From Aestuariirhabdus sp049985285 (GTDB lineage: Bacteria; Pseudomonadota; Gammaproteobacteria; Pseudomonadales; Aestuariirhabdaceae), in contig NZ_JBNIEU010000003.1 in NCBI RefSeq assembly GCF_049985285.1, positions 1 through 64,000 of the forward strand: DNA of 64,000 bases. Reading direction: 5' to 3'. This document shows, in pieces, positions 52,738-61,944 of this stretch (positions are counted from its first letter, which is position 1; the number at the start of each line of letters is the position of its first letter). The position numbers and the translations under genes were made by a program. The notes under the pieces are model-generated. The model was not told where the DNA came from. It made no database searches and saw nothing but the letters and a program-made list of their open reading frames with translations.

Positions 52738-53896
52738 TATGGCGGCGACGACCCTTATTCAACCCGCAGAACGTACTTTTTCGTTCGACCATCTACTGCT
52801 GCTGGTTAGCTTGTTGTTGATCCTGCTGGGTACCGTAATGATTACGTCCGCCTCTATGGAGGTGGCTTACGGACGTTTGGGTAATCCGTTTTATTACGCC
52901 TCACGCCAGTTTCTCTATGCCGCTATCGGACTCATTGTCATGTGTTGCACCCTGATGGTTCCTGTCGGAGTGTGGGAACGCATGGGAATGCTTCATCTAA
53001 TTGTTTCGTTCGGATTGCTGTCGCTGGTGTTGATCGTTGGGCGGGAAATTAACGGCAGTGTGCGTTGGATTAATCTTGGTATCGTGAATCTACAAGCATC
53101 AGAGGTAGCCAAGCTGGCATTGGTGCTGTATCTGGCCGGATACCTCGTTCGTCGGCGTGAAGAGGTGCGTAGCCAGTGGCGTGGTTTTTTGAAGCCCATG
53201 GTGGTGTTGGCGCTTGCTGTATTGCTTCTTTTACTGGAGCCTGATTTCGGTGCCGTTGTGGTTTTGTTGAGCGCTGCAATGGGTATGATGTTTCTCGCAG
53301 GGGTTCGCTTGCATCAGTTTCTGATGCTGATTCTCGGTTGCGGCGCTGCAATAGCAGCGCTTGCAGTATCCCAAAGCTATCGTCTCAAGCGCTTGACTAC
53401 CTATATTGATCCCTGGGAACACCAGTTTGATAGCGGATATCAGCTTACACAATCACTGATCGCCTTCGGCCGAGGTGAGTGGGTGGGAACGGGGCTGGGT
53501 AACAGTATCCAGAAAATTTTTTACTTACCCGAGGCCCATACCGATTTTGTATTTGCGGTGGCAGCGGAAGAGATGGGAGTGATAGGGGCCGCTTTGATTA
53601 CCCTGTTGCTTGTGACCCTGTGTGTGCGTGCGCTGATAATTGGATACAGAGCTGAGCAGCAGAATCTCTTTTTTGGTGGCTATGCAGCCTATGGAGTTGG
53701 TTTGCTTTTTGGTATGCAGACACTGATTAACATTGGAGTTAATACGGGACTTCTCCCGACCAAGGGGCTGACGTTACCGATGCTAAGTTACGGTGGTAGT
53801 AGCCTACTGGTTAACTGTGTTGCCATTGGTTTGTTGTTTCGAATCGACTATGAACGCCGTCTGTTACAAAACAAGGGAGGGCCGGATCATGCTTGA
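52730..53896 (+). CDS. ftsW: Septal glycosyltransferase FtsW (SEDS family)
   Basis: This 388-residue polytopic protein polymerises septal glycan. Signature SEDS stretches are visible: NGSVRWINLG, LLLEPDFGAVVVLL and the C-terminal GLTLPMLSYGGSSLLVNCVAIG. It starts eight bases before the murD stop; a second ATG at 52739 is possible. It ends eight bases inside murG. Confidence 0.96.
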   Translation: MSNMAATTLIQPAERTFSFDHLLLLVSLLLILLGTVMITSASMEVAYGRLGNPFYYASRQFLYAAIGLIVMCCTLMVPVGVWERMGMLHLIVSFGLLSLVLIVGREINGSVRWINLGIVNLQASEVAKLALVLYLAGYLVRRREEVRSQWRGFLKPMVVLALAVLLLLLEPDFGAVVVLLSAAMGMMFLAGVRLHQFLMLILGCGAAIAALAVSQSYRLKRLTTYIDPWEHQFDSGYQLTQSLIAFGRGEWVGTGLGNSIQKIFYLPEAHTDFVFAVAAEEMGVIGAALITLLLVTLCVRALIIGYRAEQQNLFFGGYAAYGVGLLFGMQTLINIGVNTGLLPTKGLTLPMLSYGGSSLLVNCVAIGLLFRIDYERRLLQNKGGPDHA

Positions 53897-54962
53897 GCGC
53901 GCTCCTCGTATTCTGATCGTGGCCGGAGGTACGGGCGGCCATATCTTTCCCGCCCTCGCGGTCGCCGCTGAATTGAAACAGCGTGGAGTGGATGTGCGCT
54001 GGGTGGGAACGCCTAATAGCATGGAGGCTCGGCTGGTTCCCCAGCATGGGCTCGAGATTGAAACAATCGATATGGAGGGGGTTCGGGGTAAGGGTATGCT
54101 GCAGCTCGTCAAGGCACCTTTTATGGTGACTCGAGCGTTGTGGCAGGCACTACGATTATTGCGTCGCTTTCGTCCGGACTGCGTGCTGGGAATGGGGGGG
54201 TATGTTACTGCACCCACTGGGCTAGCGGCACGCATACTGGGCATTCCACTATTGATTCATGAGCAGAATGCCGTCGCCGGCATGAGCAATAAGTTCCTGG
54301 CGCGCATCTCCTGCCGGATACTGGAAGCGTTTGAAGGGACATTCCCCGACCGCAAGAATCGTCTTTGTACTGGCAACCCTGTGCGCGAGGATATCTCCTC
54401 GCTTCAACACTTGCCGCCGGAAGAGGCGCTGCGTGTATTGGTCGTTGGCGGTAGCCTTGGAGCTCTAACCATCAATCAGGTCGTGCCACAGGCGTTAAAG
54501 GCAGCGAACCTTGGAAAGTTGGTTCGAGTTTGGCACCAAACGGGTGAGCGCCACCAGGAGTTGACGCAGTCCCTCTATCTTGAAAATGGTGTCGGCGCTC
54601 GGGTTGAGCCTTTTATCGAAGATATGGCGGCTGCCTACGCGTGGGCTGACCTGGTTATCTGTCGTGCTGGCGCCCTAACCGTCGCCGAACTCGCCTGTGC
54701 CGAGCTGCCCTCCATACTGGTGCCATTTCCATTTGCAGTTGACGACCACCAAACCGCTAATGCGCGTCACCTTTCCGACCGGGGAGCGGCGGTATTGTTA
54801 CCCCAAAACGAAATGACCAAAGAGAGAGTCGCCGGATTGCTAACAGAATTTTCAACCCACAGGGAGCAGCTAAAAAGAATGGCTGCTGCAGCACGCACGG
54901 CTGCGCGGGCTGACGCCACCCGGATTGTTACCCATCAATGCCTGGAGGTTGCGCATGCCTAA
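53889..54962 (+). CDS. murG: Lipid II-forming GlcNAc transferase MurG
   Basis: This 357-residue membrane-associated GT-B enzyme adds GlcNAc to lipid I. It has the G-loop VAGGTGGHIFPALAVA, the second GGSLGA loop and the donor-site block CRAGALTVAELACAELPSILVPFP. The ATG at 53889 overlaps ftsW by eight bases; the frame is open further upstream but family homology begins here. Confidence 0.97.
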   Translation: MLERAPRILIVAGGTGGHIFPALAVAAELKQRGVDVRWVGTPNSMEARLVPQHGLEIETIDMEGVRGKGMLQLVKAPFMVTRALWQALRLLRRFRPDCVLGMGGYVTAPTGLAARILGIPLLIHEQNAVAGMSNKFLARISCRILEAFEGTFPDRKNRLCTGNPVREDISSLQHLPPEEALRVLVVGGSLGALTINQVVPQALKAANLGKLVRVWHQTGERHQELTQSLYLENGVGARVEPFIEDMAAAYAWADLVICRAGALTVAELACAELPSILVPFPFAVDDHQTANARHLSDRGAAVLLPQNEMTKERVAGLLTEFSTHREQLKRMAAAARTAARADATRIVTHQCLEVAHA

Positions 54963-56406
54963 TTCACTCAATAAACCGGTACCGGTATTTGCTGTTCCCG
55001 AGATGCGTCGAATTCGCCAGATTCATTTCGTCGGCATCGGTGGCGTAGGAATGTGTGGCATTGCCGAAGTGCTATTAAATCAGGGATATGCGATTTCCGG
55101 TTCTGACATACGCCAATCAGTAGTTACCGAGCGGCTTGCCGCACTGGGCATGACTATTTTGATTGGTCATGATGAGGAGAATGTTAAAGGCGCCGATGTT
55201 GTCGTCACCTCAAGTGCCGTCGCCAACGAAAATCCTGAAGTAATGGCCGCCGAAGCTGCACGCATTCCGGTGGTACCCCGGGCGGCTATGTTGGCCGAGT
55301 TGATGCGCTATCGCCACAGCATTGCCGTAGCCGGAACCCATGGGAAAACCACCACCACCAGTCTTATCGCGTCGGTGCTAGCCCAGGGTGGTCTTGATCC
55401 GACTTTTGTTATTGGTGGCCGCCTCAATTCAGCAGGAACAAATGCCCAACTTGGCGGTAGTCGCTACCTGGTGGCAGAAGCAGATGAGAGTGATGCATCC
55501 TTCCTCCACTTACAGCCTATGGTGGCGATCGTTACAAACATCGAAGCCGATCATATGTCGACCTATGATGGCGACTTTGGAAAGCTTAAACATACCTTTA
55601 TCGAATTCCTTCATAACCTGCCTTTTTACGGTTTGGCAGTGGTCTGTATCGACGATCCGGTGGTGCGGGAAATCATCTCTGAAGTGAAACGGCCTGTAAT
55701 CACCTACGGTATCGATCAGGATGCAGACATTCGAGCGAGTGAGATCACGCAGCAGGGACTAACGACTCGCTTCAAAGTATCGCGCCGGGGAGTGGACGAA
55801 ACGTTCGAGGCCAGCCTGCAGATGCCCGGTCATCACAATGTTCTCAATGCCTTGGCGACTATCGCAGTTGCTTTGGATGAGGGGATGACGGTGGAAGATA
55901 TCTGCACCGGCTTGGCCAATTTTTCCGGTGTCGGCAGGCGCTTTCAGGTGCTGGGTCATTTCGATAGTCAGCGCGGCGAGGTCATGCTGGTCGATGATTA
56001 CGGACATCACCCTAGTGAGGTGGCTGCAACGATTCGCGCAATTCGCAGCGGTTGGCCGGGTAAGCGCCTGGTGATGGTTTATCAGCCCCACCGCTTTACC
56101 CGAACCCGTGATCTATACGATGACTTTGTCGAAGTATTATCGGAGGTCGACGTTCTGCTTCTAATGGATATCTATCCTGCGGGTGAAGAGGTTATTGCTG
56201 GCGCCGATGGACGCGCCCTGTGCCGCAGTATTCGCCAGCGGGGCAAGGTTGATCCAATTTTTGTCCAGCGCGGCGCATCGGTAGAAGAGGTACTTAAGAA
56301 TGTTGTGGAGGGTGGAGATCTCTTATTAACCCAGGGCGCGGGTGATATCGGTGGCTTGGCGGTTGAGTTATCGGCAAGCAAATTGGCCTGGTTGGATGAG
56401 GAGTAG
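54955..56406 (+). CDS. murC: UDP-MurNAc:L-alanine ligase MurC
   Basis: This 483-residue ligase adds the first amino acid. Visible: FVGIGGVGMCGIAEVL, ATP loop AGTHGKTTTTSLIA, EADESDASFL and DDYGHHPSEVAAT. The ATG at 54955 follows GGAGGT and overlaps murG by eight bases. ddl follows after ten bases. Confidence 0.97.
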   Translation: MPNSLNKPVPVFAVPEMRRIRQIHFVGIGGVGMCGIAEVLLNQGYAISGSDIRQSVVTERLAALGMTILIGHDEENVKGADVVVTSSAVANENPEVMAAEAARIPVVPRAAMLAELMRYRHSIAVAGTHGKTTTTSLIASVLAQGGLDPTFVIGGRLNSAGTNAQLGGSRYLVAEADESDASFLHLQPMVAIVTNIEADHMSTYDGDFGKLKHTFIEFLHNLPFYGLAVVCIDDPVVREIISEVKRPVITYGIDQDADIRASEITQQGLTTRFKVSRRGVDETFEASLQMPGHHNVLNALATIAVALDEGMTVEDICTGLANFSGVGRRFQVLGHFDSQRGEVMLVDDYGHHPSEVAATIRAIRSGWPGKRLVMVYQPHRFTRTRDLYDDFVEVLSEVDVLLLMDIYPAGEEVIAGADGRALCRSIRQRGKVDPIFVQRGASVEEVLKNVVEGGDLLLTQGAGDIGGLAVELSASKLAWLDEE

Positions 56407-56416
56407 GTCGGGGGCT

Positions 56417-57346
56417 ATGAGCAAACTGAATACCATTCAATTCGTCGAACCCGCCCGCCTCGGAAAGGTGGCGGTGCTTTACGGTGGGCAATCGGCGGAG
56501 CGTGAAGTCTCCCTCAATAGTGGCAGGGCGGTTTTTAATGCCCTGCAGCAAGAGGGAGTCGATGCAGAGTTGATCGATTGTGGCGCGGATGTCTTGCAGC
56601 AGCTGGGCAATCGGTTTGACCGTGTTTTTATCGCCCTCCACGGGCGTGGTGGTGAAGATGGGACCTTGCAGGGGGTGCTCGATTGGGCAGGTATCCCTTA
56701 CACCGGAAGCGGAGTTATGGCGTCGGCATTGGCGATGGACAAGCATCGCAGCAAATTGATCTGGAACGCTCTCGGTTTGCCAACCCCTCCCTCTCAGCTG
56801 GTCAGTAAGTCGACCGCTGATGATGTGTTGCAAATTTCGTTGCCCTGTATTTTGAAACCTGTTCATGAGGGTTCCAGTATTGGCATGACAAAAGTAGATG
56901 ATGTCGCCAATTTTCAGGCCGCGGTGACGGAAGCAGCACGGTACGATAACGAGCTGCTTGCGGAGGAGTGGATTACTGGCAAGGAGTTTACCGTTGCGGT
57001 GCTTGATGGGCAGGCTCTGCCCGCCATCAAGTTGGAAACAGACAATACTTTTTATGACTATGAAGCGAAGTACCTCTCCAACGATACTCGTTACCTCTGT
57101 CCTTGTGGATTGAGTGAAAACAAACTTGAAGAGCTGAATGAGTTAGCGGTAGAGGCATTTGCTGCTCTGGGCTGCTCTGGTTGGGGACGAGTAGATGTAA
57201 TGCAAAATGAGGCAGAAGATTTCTATTTGCTTGAGGTGAATACGGCTCCGGGAATGACAGACCATAGTCTGGTGCCAATGGCCGCCAGGGAAGCGGGAAT
57301 GAGTTTGGGAAAACTGGTTGTGGCCATACTGGCTACAACATTATAG
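56417..57346 (+). CDS. ddl: D-alanine:D-alanine ligase
   Basis: This 309-residue ATP-grasp enzyme makes D-Ala-D-Ala for MurF. It shows VLYGGQSAEREVSLNSG, the HGRGGEDGTLQG block, EGSSIGM and VNTAPGMT (metal site). The ATG at 56417 follows AGGTCGGGG. It lies in the usual murC-ddl-ftsQ order. Confidence 0.97.
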   Translation: MSKLNTIQFVEPARLGKVAVLYGGQSAEREVSLNSGRAVFNALQQEGVDAELIDCGADVLQQLGNRFDRVFIALHGRGGEDGTLQGVLDWAGIPYTGSGVMASALAMDKHRSKLIWNALGLPTPPSQLVSKSTADDVLQISLPCILKPVHEGSSIGMTKVDDVANFQAAVTEAARYDNELLAEEWITGKEFTVAVLDGQALPAIKLETDNTFYDYEAKYLSNDTRYLCPCGLSENKLEELNELAVEAFAALGCSGWGRVDVMQNEAEDFYLLEVNTAPGMTDHSLVPMAAREAGMSLGKLVVAILATTL

Positions 57347-57359
57347 GGCAGCATTTACA

Positions 57360-58214
57360 ATGCTAGAGATTAGAAACAACAAAGCGAAGAAGCGAGGGCC
57401 AGTAGGTGCCACAACTCGCGGTGCCAGTCGCAGCCGGGGGATTGAAAAGCCTCGCTGGGGCCAGCGCACGGCTAGAGCCGCTAGGGTTTTGCTTGTTGTT
57501 TCTTTATTAGCTGTTGGGGTTGGGGGAACTGGCTGGCTGGTGGGGCCTATGGTTGCTGAGGTAGTTAATCAGCCAATCGAAAGAGTGTCGGTTAAAGGGC
57601 GTTTGCTGCATATGCCAAACCAGCAGGTTCAGCTTGCCATGCAGCCTTATTTAAGTGAGCGGTTTTTTACTGTTGATCTTGAGCGTGTACAAGAAAATCT
57701 ATTGGCACTGCCGTGGGCTCGGGATGTGAGTGTTCGGCGCCAGTGGCCGGGAATCATTGAAGTCACCGTTACTGAGCAGGTGCCCGTTGCGCGTTGGCAA
57801 AAAGATGCCCTGTTGAATAATCGCGGTGATAGTTTTGTTGTAGAAAAAGCGAATAATTTTCTTTCATTGCCTCACCTTTTCGGACCTGACGGAAGCGAGA
57901 TAGAGGTGATGGAGCAGTACCAGACTCTAAGTAATTTGTTGCGCCCCAAGGGTCTCAATGTTCGAGAATTAACCTTAACTGATCGCGGCAGTTGGCAGTT
58001 AGAGACAAACGATTTTTCTATCATGATCGGCCGCAACCACGTAGTCGATAAAATCCAAAGATTTGTTGCGGTATATGACGCCGCATTGAAGGATAATAAG
58101 CGCGCGATTGAGAAAATCGATGTGCGCTATCTCAACGGTGTTGCCGTCGCGTGGAGCGACCAGGGCGAAAGTGACCTGTTGTTATCAGAAACTGTGGGAA
58201 GAGTGAAATTATGA
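57360..58214 (+). CDS. ftsQ: Cell division protein FtsQ
   Basis: This 284-residue bitopic protein has a basic cytoplasmic tail (about 1-40), one helix (about 42-62), a POTRA domain (IERVSVKGRLLHMPNQQVQLAMQPYL) and the FtsQ beta domain. It recruits FtsL/B. The ATG at 57360 is taken; its ribosome site AGGGCAGC is rather far. It overlaps ftsA by four bases. Confidence 0.94.
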   Translation: MLEIRNNKAKKRGPVGATTRGASRSRGIEKPRWGQRTARAARVLLVVSLLAVGVGGTGWLVGPMVAEVVNQPIERVSVKGRLLHMPNQQVQLAMQPYLSERFFTVDLERVQENLLALPWARDVSVRRQWPGIIEVTVTEQVPVARWQKDALLNNRGDSFVVEKANNFLSLPHLFGPDGSEIEVMEQYQTLSNLLRPKGLNVRELTLTDRGSWQLETNDFSIMIGRNHVVDKIQRFVAVYDAALKDNKRAIEKIDVRYLNGVAVAWSDQGESDLLLSETVGRVKL

Positions 58215-59446
58215 AGGCTAACGGCAGCGGAAAAATGGTCGTAGGGTTAGATATTGGAACCTCTAAAGTCGTCGCTATTGTCGGTGAAATGAACGCTGAC
58301 GGTCGCGTTGAGGTAGTGGGGATCGGATCACACCCTTCGCGGGGAATGAAAAAAGGTGTCGTTGTAAACATAGAGTCTACTGTGCAATCGATTCAGCGTG
58401 CGGTGGAAGAAGCTGAGTTGATGGCCGGTTGCCAGATTCATTCTGTTTACGCGGGAATCGCAGGCAGTCATATTCGCAGCCTAAACTCCCATGGCATCGT
58501 GGCGATTCGGGATCGTGAGGTAACTCAGGCGGATATAGATCGTGTTATTGATGCGGCAAAGGCTGTTGCGATACCCGCCGACCAAAAAATTCTTCATGTG
58601 CTTCCGCAAGAGTATGTAGTGGATGATCAGGAGGGGGTGAAGGAGCCTCTGGGAATGTCAGGGGTGCGACTCGAGGCCAAGGTGCATCTTGTGACCTGTG
58701 CAGTCAACGCGGCTCAAAATATAGAAAAGTGTGTTCGGCGCTGTGGTCTGGATGTAGAGGATGTAATTCTTGAACAGCTGGCTTCAAGCCATGCCGTGCT
58801 TACCGATGATGAAAAAGAACTTGGGGTCTGTATGGTCGATCTCGGTGGCGGTACCACCGATATTGCGATATTTACCGAAGGTTCGATCCGCCATACGGCG
58901 GTTATTCCTATAGCGGGAGACCAGGTTACCAATGATATTGCGATGGCGCTGCGCACACCCACCAAGCACGCAGAAGAGCTGAAAATTCGCTACGCGTGCG
59001 CGCTCACCCAACTTGCGGGTGCGGAGGAAACCATACAGGTGCCTGGGGTCGGTGAACGTCCGCCCCGTAATTTATCCCGTCAGGCTCTGGCGGAGGTTGT
59101 TGAACCTCGATATGACGAGTTGTTTACCCTGGTGCAGGCGGAATTACGGCGCAGTGGCTTCGAGGATCTGATTCCTGCTGGCGTCGTCTTAACCGGCGGA
59201 ACGGCCAAGATGGAAGGTGTCGTGGAGCTGGCGGAGGAGATTTTTCATAAGCAGGTGCGCCTGGCTGTTCCTCAAGAGGTAATGGGGTTATCGGATGTGG
59301 TTCGCAACCCAATCTATTCAACCGGTGTGGGGCTGTTACTGAATGGTTTTCAGCGCCAGGCCGAAATCAGTTTTTCTGCTCCTCAACGAGAAGCAGGGGA
59401 AAGTCTTGTAAGCCGCATTAAGCAGTGGTTTCAAGGCAATTTTTAA
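58211..59446 (+). CDS. ftsA: Cell division protein FtsA
   Basis: This 411-residue actin-fold protein anchors FtsZ to the membrane. It has the phosphate loop VGLDIGTSKVVAIVGE, DLGGGTTDIAIF, and the C-terminal amphipathic helix SLVSRIKQWFQGNF. It overlaps ftsQ (ATGA) and precedes ftsZ by 46 bases. Confidence 0.97.
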   Translation: MKANGSGKMVVGLDIGTSKVVAIVGEMNADGRVEVVGIGSHPSRGMKKGVVVNIESTVQSIQRAVEEAELMAGCQIHSVYAGIAGSHIRSLNSHGIVAIRDREVTQADIDRVIDAAKAVAIPADQKILHVLPQEYVVDDQEGVKEPLGMSGVRLEAKVHLVTCAVNAAQNIEKCVRRCGLDVEDVILEQLASSHAVLTDDEKELGVCMVDLGGGTTDIAIFTEGSIRHTAVIPIAGDQVTNDIAMALRTPTKHAEELKIRYACALTQLAGAEETIQVPGVGERPPRNLSRQALAEVVEPRYDELFTLVQAELRRSGFEDLIPAGVVLTGGTAKMEGVVELAEEIFHKQVRLAVPQEVMGLSDVVRNPIYSTGVGLLLNGFQRQAEISFSAPQREAGESLVSRIKQWFQGNF

Positions 59447-59492
59447 GTGACCGTGAATAAGAATTAAATTCGAAAGGGAGAAGGAGAGGATC

Positions 59493-60644
59493 ATGTTTGA
59501 ACTCGTGGATAACGTACCTCAGAACGCAGTTATTAAAGTAATTGGTGTCGGTGGTGGTGGCGGTAACGCTGTTGGTCACATGCTGGCGAAGAATGTGGAT
59601 GGCGTCGATTTTGTTTGCGCGAATACCGACGCGCAGGCGCTCAAGGATCTGTCCGGGAAAACCGTCTTGCAGCTTGGTACATGCGTTACCAAGGGGCTAG
59701 GGGCGGGTGCCAATCCGGATATTGGTCGCGAAGCCGCACTTGAGGACCGGGACCGTATAGCGGAAGTGCTTAACGGCGCAGATATGGTCTTTATTACCGC
59801 AGGCATGGGAGGCGGAACCGGGACCGGCGCGGCCCCCGTTGTCGCTCAGGTTGCCAAGGAGATGGGAATCTTGACGGTCGCCGTTGTTACTCGCCCGTTC
59901 CCCTTCGAAGGGCGCAAGCGGATGAGTATTGCCGACGTCGGTATTAAGGAGCTGGCAGAAAATGTTGACTCGCTGATTACCATCCCTAATGAAAAGCTGT
60001 TGCCTGTTTTGGGTAAAGACGCGACGTTGCTTTCTGCTTTTGGGGCCGCCAATGATGTATTGCTCGGCGCTGTGCAGGGGATCGCAGATTTAATAATCCG
60101 TCCCGGTATGATTAACGTCGATTTCGCTGACGTAAGAACGGTCATGTCCGAAATGGGGATGGCCATGATGGGCACCGGCATTGCATCGGGAGACAATCGG
60201 GCGGTTGAAGCGGCCGAAGCTGCTATTCGTAGTCCGTTGCTGGAAGATGTCGATCTTCAGGGTGCCCGCGGAATTCTGGTCAACATCACCGCAGGTCTCG
60301 ATCTGGGGTTGGCTGAGTTCACCGATGTGGGTAACACCATTGAGGCGTTCGCATCAGAGAACGCTACCGTCATCATGGGAACAGTCATCGATCCAGAATT
60401 GAAAGATGAGCTGAAAGTGACCGTGGTGGCTACCGGTTTGGGCGCGGCGATTGAGCGTCCGGTAAAGGTGGTGGATAACACTCGTAAAGACGGCTCAGTT
60501 GACTACCAGAGGCTGGATCGGCCGACGGTAATGCGCAACCAGGCTGTCGTTAGCGGTGCCAATGCGGTGAAAGCGGAGAATATACAATCCGAGAACATGG
60601 ATTATCTTGATATTCCGGCGTTCCTTCGTAGACAGGCTGATTAA
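59493..60644 (+). CDS. ftsZ: Cell division protein FtsZ
   Basis: This 383-residue tubulin-like GTPase builds the division ring. The GTP signature GGGTGTGAAPV, the T7 loop NVDFADVRTVMSEMG and the C-terminal docking peptide DYLDIPAFLRRQAD (for FtsA/ZipA) are all present. GGAGAGG gives a strong ribosome site. Confidence 0.99.
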   Translation: MFELVDNVPQNAVIKVIGVGGGGGNAVGHMLAKNVDGVDFVCANTDAQALKDLSGKTVLQLGTCVTKGLGAGANPDIGREAALEDRDRIAEVLNGADMVFITAGMGGGTGTGAAPVVAQVAKEMGILTVAVVTRPFPFEGRKRMSIADVGIKELAENVDSLITIPNEKLLPVLGKDATLLSAFGAANDVLLGAVQGIADLIIRPGMINVDFADVRTVMSEMGMAMMGTGIASGDNRAVEAAEAAIRSPLLEDVDLQGARGILVNITAGLDLGLAEFTDVGNTIEAFASENATVIMGTVIDPELKDELKVTVVATGLGAAIERPVKVVDNTRKDGSVDYQRLDRPTVMRNQAVVSGANAVKAENIQSENMDYLDIPAFLRRQAD

Positions 60645-60662
60645 TGGCCTGTCATTAGGGAG

Positions 60663-60691
60663 TTGGTGAATCCATGCGACTTTGGTACAAT
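60663..60691 (+). promoter_or_regulatory. Promoter of lpxC
   Basis: TTGGTG, a 17-base spacer and TACAAT lie just after ftsZ. A dyad TTTGCA-TTG-TGCAAA follows at 60706-60720. lpxC can thus be expressed apart from the division cluster. Confidence 0.65.
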
Positions 60692-60746
60692 GCTCGGCTG
60701 TTGAATTTGCATTGTGCAAAAACTGATCAAATTGCGGCGTAACTAC

Positions 60747-61661
60747 ATGATTAGACAAAGAACGTTAAAGAATATTATTCGAGCTACCGGAGTTGGTTTG
60801 CACTCAGGTGAGAAGGTGTACCTGACGCTCAAGCCGGCCCCGACAGGAACGGGTATTGTTTTTTGTCGTACCGATCTGGATCCAGTGGTTGAGATTCCTG
60901 CCAGGGCAGAGAATGTGGGTGAGACACTCCTGTGTACCACGCTCATGAATGCAGATGGTGTGCGAGTCGATACTGTGGAGCATCTGCTGTCGGCGATGGC
61001 GGGATTGGGTATCGATAATGCTTATATTGAAGTCAGTGCCCATGAAGTCCCGATCATGGATGGTAGTGCAGGTCCCTTCGTGTTTTTGCTGCAGTCAGCG
61101 GGTATCGAAGAGCAGGATGCGCCTAAGGAATTTATTCGTATCAAGCGTGAAGTGACGGTTGAAGAAGACGACAAGCGAGCCACTTTTATCCCTTTCGATG
61201 GCTTCAAAGTCTCTTTCGGTATCGATTTCGACCACCCGGTCTTCAAGGGGCGTACCCAGGAAGCCAGTGTGGATTTTTCAAGTACTTCTTTCGTGAAAGA
61301 GGTGAGTCGAGCCCGTACCTTTGGTTTCATGCGTGATATCGAGTATCTGCGTTCTAAAAACCTGGCGCTCGGTGGCAGTGTTGATAATGCCATTGTGGTT
61401 GATGAGTTCCGCATCCTTAACGAGGACGGTCTGCGTTATGAAGATGAGTTCGTCAAGCACAAGATGCTGGATGCCATCGGGGACCTCTACCTCTTGGGTA
61501 AAAGCCTGATTGGCGAGTTTAAGGGTTATAAGTCCGGTCACTCCCTGAACAACAAGCTGATCTGTGAGTTGTTGGCGAACGAGGATGCGTGGGAAATTGT
61601 AACCTTCGAAGACGCTGACGTGGCACCAATCTCCTATATGAAGCCCGCAGCAGCCGTTTGA
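60747..61661 (+). CDS. lpxC: UDP-3-O-acyl-GlcNAc deacetylase LpxC
   Basis: This 304-residue zinc enzyme commits UDP-sugar to lipid A synthesis. Zinc ligands lie in VEHLLSAMAG and HKMLDAIGD (His, His/Asp), with EVPIMDGSAGPFV nearby. The C-terminal region is suited to FtsH control, but a specific degron cannot be read with confidence. The ATG at 60747 is the family start; an upstream frame of 11 codons is not conserved. Confidence 0.98.
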   Translation: MIRQRTLKNIIRATGVGLHSGEKVYLTLKPAPTGTGIVFCRTDLDPVVEIPARAENVGETLLCTTLMNADGVRVDTVEHLLSAMAGLGIDNAYIEVSAHEVPIMDGSAGPFVFLLQSAGIEEQDAPKEFIRIKREVTVEEDDKRATFIPFDGFKVSFGIDFDHPVFKGRTQEASVDFSSTSFVKEVSRARTFGFMRDIEYLRSKNLALGGSVDNAIVVDEFRILNEDGLRYEDEFVKHKMLDAIGDLYLLGKSLIGEFKGYKSGHSLNNKLICELLANEDAWEIVTFEDADVAPISYMKPAAAV

Positions 61662-61682
61662 TATAGTCAGAATATATGCATT

Positions 61683-61710
61683 CGGGGGCCTTAGGGCCCC
61701 CGTTTTGTTT
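61683..61710 (+). terminator. Terminator of lpxC
   Basis: An 8-bp GC stem (CGGGGGCC with GGCCCCCG) and a 4-base loop are followed by TTTTGTTT, 22 bases after the stop. A weaker CCCC/GGGG hairpin with TTTTT follows at 61787-61804. The rest of the 283-base gap to the next gene shows no ORF. Confidence 0.9.
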
Positions 61711-61944
61711 GCTAGCCGGGTCGCTACCCTGGTAAGCAGGGCTGGATATAAAGCACCCCTTAATGCTAAGGTTATTCGCTTATAAGCCCCGTTTAGGGGT
61801 TTTTGCGGCGTTTGTGACTCGTTTCACGAGCTGTTGAGTGTGGCCTGAGCGGCTTAGGTGTCGAGGGGAGAGTTATGGTATATATATGCCCATGTAACTG
61901 CTCCCGGCTCGGTGGGGTAGATTTTTGAGGTAGCGAAGCAGTTT

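Noticed and set aside
61787..61804. Second lpxC terminator
   Set aside because: The CCCC/GGGG stem is only four pairs; the stronger hairpin at 61683-61710 is sufficient, so it is only mentioned there.
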